A stretch of 64,000 nt of DNA from Melampsora larici-populina 98AG31 (taxonomy: Eukaryota > Basidiomycota > Pucciniomycetes > Pucciniales > Melampsoraceae), in contig NW_006768793.1 in the NCBI RefSeq assembly GCF_000204055.1, forward strand, positions 401,983 through 465,982. The letters are read 5' to 3'. Shown piece after piece: positions 1-10,951 of this stretch. The notes below the pieces were generated by a model. That model saw only the letters and a list, made by a program, of their open reading frames with translations. It was not told the DNA's origin and ran no database searches. Positions within the stretch are counted from its first letter, which is position 1; the number at the start of each line of letters is the position of its first letter. The position numbers were made by a program, and so were the translations under genes.

Positions 1-38
1 CTGGCTCTTCATGCTCCACCAGGGCGGCCACGTCGTTA

Positions 39-1199
39 ATGACCCCACCAACAGGCCCTAATGTGGCTCCAAATTTCCAGATTGACTCGTTAACCGAGAA
101 ATTTGAAGAACTTAATGAAAAAGTTTCGCTGCTGGTTTCGGCATTGCCGGCTCTCTTGAGTCAGGGCGCTATGCAACAAGCACCCAGCTCCACCGCTAAC
201 TCCTACGCAGCTAAAGCTGCGAAGACACCCCCATCAGGAACTACGGCAAAGGCCACAGGCCCGAGTTCAAAACAGAGGCAGACCCCCAAGCCTCCGACCC
301 AGAAAAGGCTGACCAATACGATCACCTTAACCCAAACCGAAAACACGGGAACTGCTCTAAGCACGTTGTCCGTCACCCAGCTGATTCAAGGCTTTAACAA
401 TGCCTTCCGACTTCATAACCTAAAAGTCAGTGAATCAGCTGAGACCACCATAACTGTGAAGACAGTACAACGTCACCCATCCAATGACCTTGTACTGCAC
501 CTGGAAAGTGCCTCCCATGCTGAGAAAATCAGACTAGCGGAGAAGATTTGGCTTCCCGCAATCACAACGGCGCTTCAAATCAAGCCGGAACACTTCACTG
601 TGCTGGTTCACGGCATTCCAACTTCATTCGACCCAGATATCACTAGTCATGTAGAAGAACTAGTTGCCTCTAACCCCAAAATCTTGCAAGAAGCGACTTT
701 CATCAGGTGGCTTAACCCCAAGCTGAAAAACGATCTGTCTAAGCGCTATTCCACGCTGTTGATAGGCTTTAACACCAAACCACACGCTGACAAATGTGTC
801 AGAGACAAGGTGTGGTTTGGGAGAGGTCTACATCGCACCAAAGCAGGTAGGGAGCCTCCTAAACGATGCTACAACTGCAGGAAGGCGGGACACACGGCTC
901 CATCTTGTCCTTCCAAAGCCATGTGTCCCTTCTGTGGTGAGGAGCACCACGCACACACGTGCCCTAAGAAAGGCTCCATCCCAATGAAATGCACAGCTTG
1001 TGTGAGATCATTGACTAAGATGGACCCGACAAAATCAGTCAAAGCCCTTTTTGATTTCAACAATCAGGACCTACTCCACTCACCTTTTCACCCGCTGTGC
1101 GTGACAAGGATTGCTGAGGGATTACCCCCTCACAATCCGAGCGCCTCACCAAAGATTGTGGTCATCCAAGAAGCCGAAATTTCTGACATCCAATGTTAG
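39..1199 (+). CDS. LINE ORF1: gag-like nucleic-acid-binding protein with zinc knuckles
   Basis: This 386-aa ORF encodes the RNA-binding (ORF1p) component of the LINE, expected to coat the element RNA. The N-terminal third is predicted coiled and then Ser/Thr/Pro/Lys rich. The C-terminal part (residues about 276-322) has two CCHC zinc knuckles, CYNCRKAGHTAPSC and CPFCGEEHHAHTC, plus a further C-x2-C pair. The start is the first ATG that opens the long frame. The stop overlaps the ORF2 start in the string ATGTTAG (1193-1199), so ORF2 begins 4 bp before ORF1 ends, in the -1 frame, an arrangement that suggests termination-reinitiation. ORF1 itself has no visible lesion. Confidence 0.9.
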   Translation: MTPPTGPNVAPNFQIDSLTEKFEELNEKVSLLVSALPALLSQGAMQQAPSSTANSYAAKAAKTPPSGTTAKATGPSSKQRQTPKPPTQKRLTNTITLTQTENTGTALSTLSVTQLIQGFNNAFRLHNLKVSESAETTITVKTVQRHPSNDLVLHLESASHAEKIRLAEKIWLPAITTALQIKPEHFTVLVHGIPTSFDPDITSHVEELVASNPKILQEATFIRWLNPKLKNDLSKRYSTLLIGFNTKPHADKCVRDKVWFGRGLHRTKAGREPPKRCYNCRKAGHTAPSCPSKAMCPFCGEEHHAHTCPKKGSIPMKCTACVRSLTKMDPTKSVKALFDFNNQDLLHSPFHPLCVTRIAEGLPPHNPSASPKIVVIQEAEISDIQC

Positions 1200-4100
1200 A
1201 AAATCTACGGCAGAAACTCACCTTACCTGACACTGAGGCAATTCTCCAACTGAATTGTCGCCATTCACCAGACACATCAAATTCTCTTTTTAATTCCGAC
1301 CTCACTAATTTATTTTCAATTTTATCACTCCAAGAACCGACGGTAAACAATATCGACTACCTCCCTCAAGAACACACAAATTGGATCCTCATAAGCCCCA
1401 CACCGAGTGTGAGAAACTCTAGCGCAAGGCCTAGAGCGTGTTTGTATATTAGAAAGGACCTGAACGCACAAATTAACCCCCTTCCCTTGACCTCCAGAGA
1501 CATTGCAGCTTGTACAATAACTGTTGCATCCGGTTTTACGCTGCTTGCTTTAAGTGTGTACAATGACGCATCAGTCTTCTCTGGTTTCACAGCTTACGAA
1601 TCCCTCATGAAGAGTCTTCCCCTCGACATACAACTACTCCCAACAATAGTCAACACCGACAGTAACCTACATTCAGCAATATGGAATCCACCCCACATCA
1701 AGACTCAAGAACGGGATGCGGAAAGGCTGATGGACCTAATGTTGGATTGGGACATGCACCTCCGATCCCCTTGCGGTATTGCGACCTTTGGGGTAGGCTC
1801 AAGAACTACACTTGGTACGTCAATCGACCAGGTGTGGGTAAACGATTTGCTAGACGACGCCATACAACAATGTACCATTGATGAAGAGGGCCTCACCAGC
1901 CACCTCTTGGACCACCAAGCCATTATCACCACAATCCTTACCTGTGTGAACCCTACTCGGACCGACTCCACCACAACACAAACCAAAAAGAATTGGAAAA
2001 AGGTTGAAAAAGTTGCGCTGAAGACCGAAGTCCAAGCAAACCTTCCAAAAATTCAACCACTCACGACTCGCGAACTAATTGATGAGTTTGACACCGCACT
2101 AACTACAACTATCACAGACGCACTTAACTCCAACTCGCCGTGGAAACCACCTATCGGCAAGCACAAGAAGTGGTGGAATCCATTAATCCTCGAACCATTA
2201 CAATAAGACGCCCTGAGGACCGAAAGGAAGATGAAAAAGACACGCAACAAAGAAGACCGCCAAGCCTTCAAAAAGGCCCGCAACAAGTTCAAGGTTGCAG
2301 TTGATAAAGCTAAAGAAAACAATTGGCGTCATTATCTCTCGACCCTCACACACGACACCTTATTCCAAGCCAAGAAGTATGCATCAGGACGACAATCATC
2401 ACCGGTCATCAACACCTTAATCACAACGGAAGGTTCAACCTGTACGTCCGATGCTGAGAAGGCTAACACGCTGTTCAAAGCAACCTGCGTGGCAACAGCT
2501 CCGTGCGACCTCCAGGACACAGTCCCTCTCAACTTCCCCCTCACTGAAGACACAAAGCCTACGGAATCAACCATGCCACGAATCCTCGACTCCCTCACTA
2601 AAGACACCCTCAACGACATTATCAGCGCTGCGCCTCCTTTGAAGGCCCCAGGTATTGATGGCATTCAAAACTGGGTATGGCAGACTTTGTGGCCAGTGGT
2701 ACGTAGACACGTACTCGCACTCTTCCAATGTATCACCATAACAGGTATCTTCCCGACAAGATGGAAGGAGGCGAAGACGGTCATGATCCCCAAGCCCGGC
2801 AAATCGGACTACACTTCCCCTTCCTCTTTCCGACCCATAGCCCTACTCAACACAATCAGTAAATTATACAAAAAACTCATCACGATGCACCTATCCCAAC
2901 AAGTTGAAAAACTACAACTCCTCAACAGGGGCCACTATGGTGGACATCCTAATTGGTCAAGTCAGGAGGCTCTAGTTCGTCTAGTAGCTTACATCAGAGC
3001 TGAATGGTCGAAAGGTAATATGGTAGGCGCCATGCTTGCTGACGTTAAGTCAGCCTTCCCCTCGGTTCACCACCCACGTCTCCTCGACACTCTTGAGAAG
3101 AAAGGTCTACACTCCAAGACCATCAACATCATCAACGACTTCTTGTCACACCGCTCAACACGCCTCACATTCAACGGTTTCGAATCCTCACCCTTCGAAC
3201 TAACCCATGGACTTCCACAGGGGTCTCCGCTATCTTCCCTCTTATACTTATTATATAACTCATTGCTTCTTGACATCGCTAACCCAATGCCGTGGGCAGA
3301 AGCTCTTGGTTTCGTAGATGACGTCATCCTCCTGGCGTCCGCGCCAGACGCACATCAACTCCGGTCAAAAATGATGACACTTACATTCAGACAGACAAAA
3401 TGGGCTGAACGTCACGGAGCGATCTTTGACACGAAGAAGAGTCATTGGATGATCTTCAGCGCCAGTGAAATCATCAACCCCCCAACCATCGACTTTGGGT
3501 CTCGAAAGGGACTCATCCCTCAAGATAGCGCCAAATGGCTTGGAGTCACATTCGACAGTCAATTAAAATTTGCCCAACACCGACGCGATGTCATTACCAA
3601 GGGTAAACAGCGCTCTGGCTTTATAGCTTCGCTAACAAAGCTGGAGTGGGGAATTCCACCACACCTCATGAGAATCCTACTCACAACGACCGTCCACACA
3701 GCAACAGACTACGGAATTGCGGCATGGTCACCATTTGACCCACAGGAGTACTTCTTGACACACCTCACCACAATTGACAACACCTGCGCCAGGGCGGCGC
3801 TGGGCGCCCTTCAGTCGACTCCGAAACCCTTCCTACAGCACGCCATGAACCTCACACGTCCGGATACACAATTAAAAGCTAAGATAATGAATCTCATTGC
3901 TATGTCCTTAACAAAACCAAATCACCATCCCCTCTTCTCCTTCATCCAACAGGCTCAATCTTTGAAACCCCAATGTCACCACAACATATTCCACCAGTTC
4001 TTCCAGCATGAGCTAGGTAAGGAATTCGATGAATTTACCACACAACTTCCTGTGGACCCCTCGTGTACCCTCGCGAAACCACCCAACTACTCGACACTGC

Positions 4101-5092
4101 TTCAGGAAAACGACACATTAGCCATCTCAGGAACAAGAAGTCTCCGCCACTCCCAAACACACCTCATCATCTACACGGACGGCTCCAGGATCCCAACGAA
4201 AAACACTGCGGCAGCCGCTTGGTGCCAGAATACTAATAAATCTCTTGCACAACATTTAGGTAAAGCCCGACTACACGGCATTTACCAAGCCAAATATAAA
4301 GGAGTCCACCTAGGACTCACGATCGCACTTCAAGCAGCAACCCAGCAAACTCGGAGGATTTCGATCATCCTCGACAACCAATTGGTCATCAAAGACCTTA
4401 CGAGTTGCCCACCAAACATCGCATCTCTGATGGATCGAAGGGAAACCTTCAAAATCCTCAGATATCTCGAAGCGGCCATCCCGAACGCACGAGTCACCAT
4501 CAGATGGTGCCCGGGTCACTGCGGTGTCAAAGGTAACGAAGTGGTCGATAAAATTGCTAATAGCTTGGCAAAACGGGACTTGCCCTGCACTTTCACGTCC
4601 ACCCCCACCCTCGCAGGATTCACTACCGCAATCAAGGCATGGTCCAAACTCGACAAGAATAACTTCAGCCCACAAGACATCAAGAGGCTAGGCCAACAAC
4701 CATCACCGAAGAAACATATCAACGTGTTACGAGACCTACTCAAGCACGAATGTGCAACACTCACTCAGCTCAGATCCAATCACATATACCTGAATTCCTA
4801 CCTCTTCAAACATAACCAACACTTTGACCCTGTCTGTGACTGCCAGGAGGGTATTGAAACGACTGAACATTTCCTTTTTGTATGCCACAGGTTTCAAAAA
4901 CAACGACAAACCCTTTTACAGGCAATCAATGAGCTTCAATTGCCAGAATCTACCGATATACTCAAGAACCCAAAGGCGTTCAAGTGCATCTCACAATTCA
5001 GCAACTCAACCTGGAGGCTTAAAAACCGATGGGTATGGGCCAAAATCACCGACGAAGAAACTCCTTCAAAAACACCTATCCCTCCATTATAA
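1193..5092 (+). pseudogene. LINE ORF2: endonuclease - reverse transcriptase - RNase H, one nonsense codon
   Basis: This is the catalytic polyprotein of the element. In order it has an APE-type endonuclease (about 1230-1960: an N in LQLNCRHS, the E in LQEP, TDSN, LDHQ), a reverse transcriptase (about 2640-3500: first Asp in MLADVKSAF, GLPQGSPLS, and FVDD as the catalytic pair), an RNase H domain (4160-4570: YTDGS, ILDNQ, WCPGHCGVKGNE with a following VVD) and a terminal C-x-C...H...C knuckle (4830-4895). One in-frame TAA at 2204-2206 separates endonuclease from RT. Both halves are in the same frame, so the lesion is a single substitution rather than a frameshift. The conserved RNase H Glu is replaced by Lys (YQAKYKG where the family usually has AE). 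The DFN-like endonuclease motif reads TDSN and the SDH motif reads LDH, so the endonuclease is also divergent. Confidence 0.93.
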
Positions 5093-5279
5093 TCATTTTG
5101 TCATACCCCATCCTTTAGCGCCACCACATGTACCAGAATAACACTTGTAATACTTTAAACAGCCAGCACGTGACCTTTTCCCCACAGGGGTTTTTACTGG
5201 GGCGGAGCACAAGTAGTTACAGTGCCTGATAGCCTACGGCTCAGGAGGCACTTTAAGCAATGCATAAAAAAAAAAAGCT

Positions 5280-6020
5280 ATGCGGTATGATATTGCTCAT
5301 TGTCGAAATATATGGGAGAATAGATTAAGCAACGGAGGTATGGCTGATGTTGGAACCCTTGATAAAAGATTGGTTGAGCAAGCTGAGAGAGATGCTAAAC
5401 ATTTTCAAGATTACCATTATGTCCACAATCCGTATGTGTTTGGAGGTCCTATGCAGAATATAAGCCCGATTGATGGGAATGTGTACCCTGAAAATAACTC
5501 TTGGGATACAGCCGGTGCATTAGTTGATACTCATGCTGATATGTTAACTGGAAGGAACTTACAAGTTTGGCATAATCAACCGGACCGTTTGAATAATAGC
5601 GGAGTGGTTAGAAGAACTAAAGGTTATCACAGCCAAGGACAGAACTACGATCCGAACTATCAGAAGAAACAACAGTTTTATCAGAAGTCAAATCATGTTA
5701 ATAACCAAAATAGTATATCTTCTTATAATAGAAATAGTCAGCAACCTTACCATAACAACAATCAGCAATCTTACCATAACAACAATCAGCAATCTTACCA
5801 TAATAATAACCATCAAAATAGCCACAACACTTACCACGGTGGAAGAGGTGGCGGGCAGGCCAATTATCAAAGTAGTGGAAGAGGAGCTTATCATAATCAA
5901 GGTGGTGATCGTCCGGCGATCGGATACGGAAGTTTTAATAGATCAATGGCTGAAGGAAATCAGAATCACCAAAATAAAGGTGGAGACCCTGTTGTACCCA
6001 TAGCGTCAGGATCAAAGTGA
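5280..6020 (+). CDS. DIRS gag-like ORF, 5' truncated
   Basis: This 246-aa reading frame begins at the LINE poly-A junction, so the true start is missing. The first half is acidic/polar without a recognised motif. The second half is extremely Asn/Gln/His/Ser/Tyr rich and ends with Gly/Arg stretches (GGRGGG, SGRGAY) typical of RNA-binding low-complexity tails. Three near-identical 24-bp units encoding the Asn/Gln/Ser/Tyr/His block lie at about 5741-5812. It is placed as gag by position upstream of the RT; there is no zinc knuckle. Confidence 0.65.
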   Translation: MRYDIAHCRNIWENRLSNGGMADVGTLDKRLVEQAERDAKHFQDYHYVHNPYVFGGPMQNISPIDGNVYPENNSWDTAGALVDTHADMLTGRNLQVWHNQPDRLNNSGVVRRTKGYHSQGQNYDPNYQKKQQFYQKSNHVNNQNSISSYNRNSQQPYHNNNQQSYHNNNQQSYHNNNHQNSHNTYHGGRGGGQANYQSSGRGAYHNQGGDRPAIGYGSFNRSMAEGNQNHQNKGGDPVVPIASGSK

Positions 6021-6198
6021 GAGACCAATCATGTATCGTGTCTCGGCCTAAACAAAATTGTATATGTCTGAGATGTGTTAGTTGAGAATAAAAGACTGAT
6101 TGTGAATTGTTGTTTTTATTCCCTTGTTCTGCTTGTTTTCTTTCTGTCCTAAAAATTTGTTGGTTCACTACCCACTTTGTTGAAACCTGCTATCCGAA

Positions 6199-8133
6199 AT
6201 GAACTTCATCAGAACTGCCTTGAATCTGAGTGACGATTCTGGAAATCGAGAGACCCAAATAGAGACTGGAGACGACAATGTGCAACCAAAATTACCTATC
6301 ACAGGAGACGATGAGTACAAAGTGGATACCCAGGAATCATTAGAACGGTGGCCAGAAAGCGTTGTGTGTGAAATGAAACTAGAAGAGTGGAGGCTACTGT
6401 TAGAAGATTGTAAATTAACAGATAAGTGGAAGAAGGTATGGTTGGGACTGAAGACAGGTTTTGATCAAGGAATACCGCAACACTTGCTGGGTGACCTAAA
6501 ATGGTTCACACCAGACAATCATAAGTCAGCTCTAATAGTTCAAGATAAAATAATGAAAAACTTATATAAAGAAAGAAGGTTAGGAAGAATTTTTGGACCT
6601 TTTTCACATGAAACAGTATTTAAGCGTTGGGGTTTCTTCCGATCTAATCCGATGGGAAGTGTGATGAATAACGACGGATCATTGAGGATGATCAATGACT
6701 TATCTTACCCAAAAACACAAAAAGAAAAATTGAAAAAGAGGAAAAACCACGAAGAAATTAACATAAATGAGGATTCAGAAGATAGTGAAGAAGAAGATGA
6801 TGAATTAAACCGGAAAACGGACGGATCAAGAGAAATACTCAAAGACTTACATTATGAGGTAGAAGATTGTCAAATACCGTCCGTTAACTTGTTTGTGGAT
6901 AAAGATGATTTCGCTACAACATGGGATGACTTCAACACTGTGGCTACTTACTTCAAAGAAAACATGGAAGTGATTATATGGTTAGCAATTGTTGATTGGG
7001 AAAAAGCATATCGACAGGGACTTACTCATCATTCACAATGGAAGTTCTTGACCATAAAAGACTTCCAAGGCAACATATGGATTGACACACGGATCCCTTT
7101 TGGCGGAGTCGCAGGCTGTGGTACATTCGGCTGGATGGCTGACGCATGGAAGGAAATAATTATGTCAGTGTTAAGAGTCGAAAAAGTCTTTCGTTGGGTG
7201 GATGATAATATGTTTGTAAAGAAGGAAGGTGACTTACTGAAAATGGAAGACGTAATGCAAGTTACTCAAGCACTCGGCGTACAATCCAATAACAAAAAAT
7301 TCCAGAATTGGGCACTTGAACAAAAGTACCTCGGCTTTATCTGGAATGGGGAAGAAAAATCAGTTCGACTACCTGACGAGAAAAAGATAGAGAGATTAGC
7401 AAAAATTGATGACTTACTAATTCTGTCAAAGAAGTGTAGCAAGAAAGAAGTTGAGAAAATAGTTGGGCAATTGAGCCATATGACATACTTACTTCCTACG
7501 ATGAGATGCTACCTATGGGGACTGTACAAATTCGACAAATCGTGGTATAACCACAACGCGACAAGACAACTTGCAGAAGAGGCAAGGGTCGAATTAGTAG
7601 AGTGGCGCGATCAATTGTCAAAATTCAATAGGTTGCAACTCACTCCGGATATCCCACCGAAAGAAATCGACTGGGTGTGAGACGCTAGTACAGGCTTTGG
7701 CCTCGGGATATTGGTGGGAGATCGGTGGTCTTGGTTTAAACTTGTAGACGGATGGAAAACACAAGGAATGTCACAAAAAGATCAAAAACGTGACATTGCT
7801 TGGCTTGAAACAGTTGCGGTTAGACTAGGTTTGAGAATGATAGAGAAACTTATACCGACCAATAACCATCGATTTATCGTCTATACTGATAATACCACAA
7901 CTGAAGCGACGATCAGAAATCGGAAATCTCGTAATAAACTCGTAAACAAAGAGTGGCGTTTAATACAACAGGAACTTACTAGATTAAATTGTGACATAGT
8001 TGCTAAACGAGTCTCATCTGGAGAGAATAAGGCCGACGACCTGTCTAGGGGAATCAGACGGAAAGGAGAAAAGGCGTTCGAAGTCCTAATCGATATCCCT
8101 GAAGATCTTCAGTCGATTTTAAAACGAGACTGA
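6199..8133 (+). pseudogene. DIRS reverse transcriptase - RNase H, interrupted by TGA
   Basis: The RT part (6199-7677) contains LRMINDLSYP, the first catalytic Asp in AIVDWEKAYRQ, IPFGGVAGCGTFG and the catalytic pair in FRWVDDNMF. After an in-frame TGA at 7678-7680 the same frame resumes with the RNase H domain (DASTGFGLGI at 7681, then LETVAVRLGL, YTDNTTT and KADDLSRG). An acidic low-complexity insertion (EDSEDSEEEDDE) sits at about 6770-6810. Enzyme identity rests on domain order and motif spacing typical of DIRS/Ngaro elements. The TGA falls at the position just before DAST where the family usually has Ser/Thr, consistent with a point mutation. Confidence 0.88.
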
Positions 8134-8336
8134 CTTATGATGATACTGAACGAGAATAAGATAAAGTACTTTTTGAAGAATATAGATGGGTGAGTAAGAA
8201 AAAAAAAAAAAGAGAATCAGTTAAAATATAGGATAAACACTGACCAATCTCGCTCCATTCTGTCTATTTTCCTATCACAAAAAAATATCGACCTCGATCA
8301 ATTAACCCCAGGTCATTTGATTGGAGGAAAGATACA

Positions 8337-9392
8337 ATAAAGATAAGATTGCTTAGTGGTGGCTGGACCCAGACTACACTTGAGAATTACAGCACTGCTA
8401 TGTCGAAATTAGAGAAATTTGCTGAAGTGAACAGAATCCCACGTATTGAGTTACTTCCCCTAAATCAGAAAACATTATGGGAGTTTATTGTGTGGGCAGG
8501 AAGGCAGTGTAAGGTTAATTTAGAGGATGAGACAGTAGTCCAGACGCATAATGAAGAACATAAAATAACATCGAAAACACTTACGAAGTATATAACCGGA
8601 ATCAGGTCTTGGCACCTATTTCACGACCTACCTTATCCAATCAAAAACGACAAGACGGTTAAGTTGTTGTTGAAAGCCTCTAGTATTGCCGACGCCGAAT
8701 TGAAGAACCAACCTAAGAAGAAGAACCCGGTACAACTCCGTCATCTTGCCAAATTAGCAAAGGAGTTGTCGAAAGGGGACCAGAGAGAACGAATAGCGTT
8801 GACAGTCGCCCTAGTAGCATTCTGGGGGATGGCACGATTGGGTGAATTAGTCTCAGATAATAAGAATAAACGACTGGTTTCATTTAAAGATACAATAACA
8901 CATAATCAGACTTACGCCAAAGTAGATTTATTCAACGCTAAAACAGCAAAACCGGGAGAGGTGCAATGGTTGCACCTAGATTGAATCCCCTCCCTGCTAT
9001 GTCCGTACAATGCACTACAAAGAACCATAAAAGAATCAACATTGCCAACTATTCACCTACCATTGTTTTCGTACTACGAGAATAAGAAATTGATCACGCT
9101 GTCGAAGACATCGGCTATGGCTATCTATAGGAAGGTCTGGTCGAAATACGATAACAACCACAAGTTGTCGGGACATTCTTTTCGCGTAGGAGGTGCAACG
9201 TTTAAATGGAACGATCGTCAGCCTCTAGATGATATCATAAGATTTGGTCGTTGGGAGTCAAAAGCGTATGAACTTTAATTACGAAAGTATACAGACGAAG
9301 ATGTTAAAGATGCCGAATATATCTGGGACTTGATGAAGACAAATAAAGCTGATCAGAAACAGAAAGAGGAAATAAGAGAGGTTGAGAATTGA
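8337..9392 (+). pseudogene. DIRS tyrosine recombinase with stop codon at the catalytic Tyr position
   Basis: The sequence shows a core-binding region (TTLENYSTAMSKLEKF) and then the catalytic domain: the first Arg in MARLGELV (about 8830-8850), H-x-x-R in GHSFRVGG (9171-9194) and the W in FGRWESKAYEL. A TGA at 8982-8984 interrupts the frame. A TAA at 9276-9278 stands exactly where the nucleophilic Tyr of the motif W-x(4)-Y-x-L-Y-(L/I)-R is expected. Beyond it the frame continues as LRKYTDEDVKDAEY to a stop at 9390-9392. No convincing ATG opens the frame, so the start is approximate. The function (strand exchange to integrate a circular cDNA) is family knowledge. Confidence 0.87.
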
Positions 9393-10951
9393 AAAGTAGT
9401 AATACCGGAAAAAAAAAAAAGAGGAAAACAAGAAAGAAGGAAAGAGTTGATAGAGTGAATGTACTTGTAGACGAAATGTGACTCAAGATGTAGTATCGAT
9501 TGAGACCTGCATATATGAAAGAACCAAGATTAGACATGTGAGAGACTTCAGTGAGAGGTCAACGTGGGTGCTGTGGACCGGCCATTGAGTAGATGATATC
9601 CCGCGAGAAACGAAATCTCAGAACTCACCGAGGTGGCTCTCCGCAGGCTCCGGACGATAAGTCCCGAGATCTGGTAGCAGAGAGCCTACCCGGTCATGAG
9701 ACCCGCGGCCTACCGGCCCCCCCACACACGCACTGTAGCTTGTTTGTACCATGACTCAAGTTGCATAGCATACAGTCTAATGACTTGGTAGACCTTTGTG
9801 TAGTAAATATTAGAGATGTTAACAATTAATATATAATACAAAACAAAATATAAAAGTAACATAACGAGAGAATAGAGAGAGAAAATTATTCCTCTAACAA
9901 AACGTGAATAGAATTTAATGGAAGTTACAGTCCTTCATGATCACAGGTCAACATTGCAGAACCTGCAACCAAACTGTAGTCACTAGGGTTGACTACAGAA
10001 TTCCCCCAACATACATGACCAGGTCATTCATCAATCCCACAAATGATTCTCACAATGCAGGGTCCTTCAATGTCTCTCTTCTAGCCTATCCCTGCATTTG
10101 GTCCAAGGAGAAGCTTGGATTGAGACAAAAGATTAGTAAGCTTCCTTTTCTTTCAGTCGGAATGTGCAGAGGACATTTTTGTAATGAAATGTACTTGTTG
10201 ATTGGTTGGAAAAGGCAAAGAAAGTTCAGTTTTTGGTACAGTTTGAGAGACATAGCTTAAATTATAAGTCTGTCAATTTCCCAGATAAATAAGAAGTTGA
10301 AGCAGGAACATGTTTCTGGGAAATAATTTTGAGGATACAATACTTGATTGGTAATGAAAAATTTTGAAATGGAAATTGGTAATAGTTCAAGGCTTGCTTA
10401 GAGCATCTCCAAGGTGCCCTGTTCTCTAAACCAAATACCAAGCCAAAGAAACATGCTCAAAACAGAAAATTAGCTGTGAAGCATATAGCTTCCATTCCAT
10501 CCAAGGTGCACATGAGGAAGAGGTTTTTGAGATCCTACCCATGCCCAAGATGCCCAACCCAAACTTAATTGAGCCACCAACTACTCATCAATCCCTTGCT
10601 TGGATAATGATCATAGACAGAGGTGGTGATAAAGTCACCATATTTGCCAAGATTATGTCCAATAGTTGTCCAATACCATCTGCTCCAAAAGTTCAGTTGG
10701 GTCTTCATTATTGAAGGAAGGATTGTGTGAAACCTATTTAGCTGAAAATTGTGGCTCATAAGCATGGTGAGCTGTCACCATTTCAGACCGCGCAAAATGG
10801 TTGTTTTGTGACCCAGGTCTGAAAACACAAGATACGCCTTGCATGTGTGTCCAATTTGTTACATTTGCGGGCGTGCGTTGGAGGTGTTCATAATGATTTA
10901 CTCTTGATACAAATTTGATGATAATGAGATGTACATATAAAGCATCATTGA
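9393..10951. other. No confident gene; GC-rich patch then AT-rich intergenic DNA
   Basis: 9560-9720 is notably GC-rich for the window and may be the 3' terminal part of the DIRS element. From 9720 on the sequence is ordinary AT-rich DNA. A 107-aa frame at 9937-10260 has no recognisable motif and no exon-like neighbours, so it is not called. The last 70 bp of exon 10 of the HOT gene begin at 10952. Confidence 0.5.

Larger units (their letters stand above)
1..5276 (+). mobile_element. Tad1-like LINE (non-LTR retrotransposon), 5' end outside or at window edge
   Basis: Two consecutive ORFs (gag-like with zinc knuckles, then endonuclease-RT-RNase H) are followed by a 3' UTR of about 170 bp and a run of 11 A at 5266-5276. 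This is the standard organisation of the Tad1/I-type LINEs of fungi. The 3' UTR has a short inverted motif around 5230-5255 (AGCCTACGGCT). The poly-A tail abuts sequence that reads as the gag-like ORF of a DIRS element, so the LINE apparently inserted into that element. The 5' target flank is not visible. ORF2 carries an in-frame stop, so this copy is not autonomous. Confidence 0.93.
5277..9392 (+). mobile_element. DIRS-order tyrosine-recombinase retrotransposon, 5'-truncated by the LINE
   Basis: The order gag-like ORF, RT-RNase H, tyrosine recombinase, with no integrase or protease, defines the DIRS group. The left end is lost under the LINE insertion. The right boundary is not certain: the recombinase frame ends at 9392, and a GC-rich stretch (about 9560-9720) follows that could be terminal or internal-complementary-region sequence. 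I could not confirm inverted terminal repeats. Every catalytic ORF contains at least one stop codon, so this copy is dead. Confidence 0.85.

Noticed and set aside
5277..9392. Crypton or Ngaro identity for the recombinase element
   Set aside because: Cryptons lack RT and RNase H. Ngaro versus DIRS could not be separated without the terminal repeats, so only DIRS-order is claimed.
10400..10880. Possible MITE with GAGCATCTCCAA-like ends downstream of HOT
   Set aside because: Only about 8-10 bp match between the ends and the 3-bp flanks differ; too weak for a TIR element.
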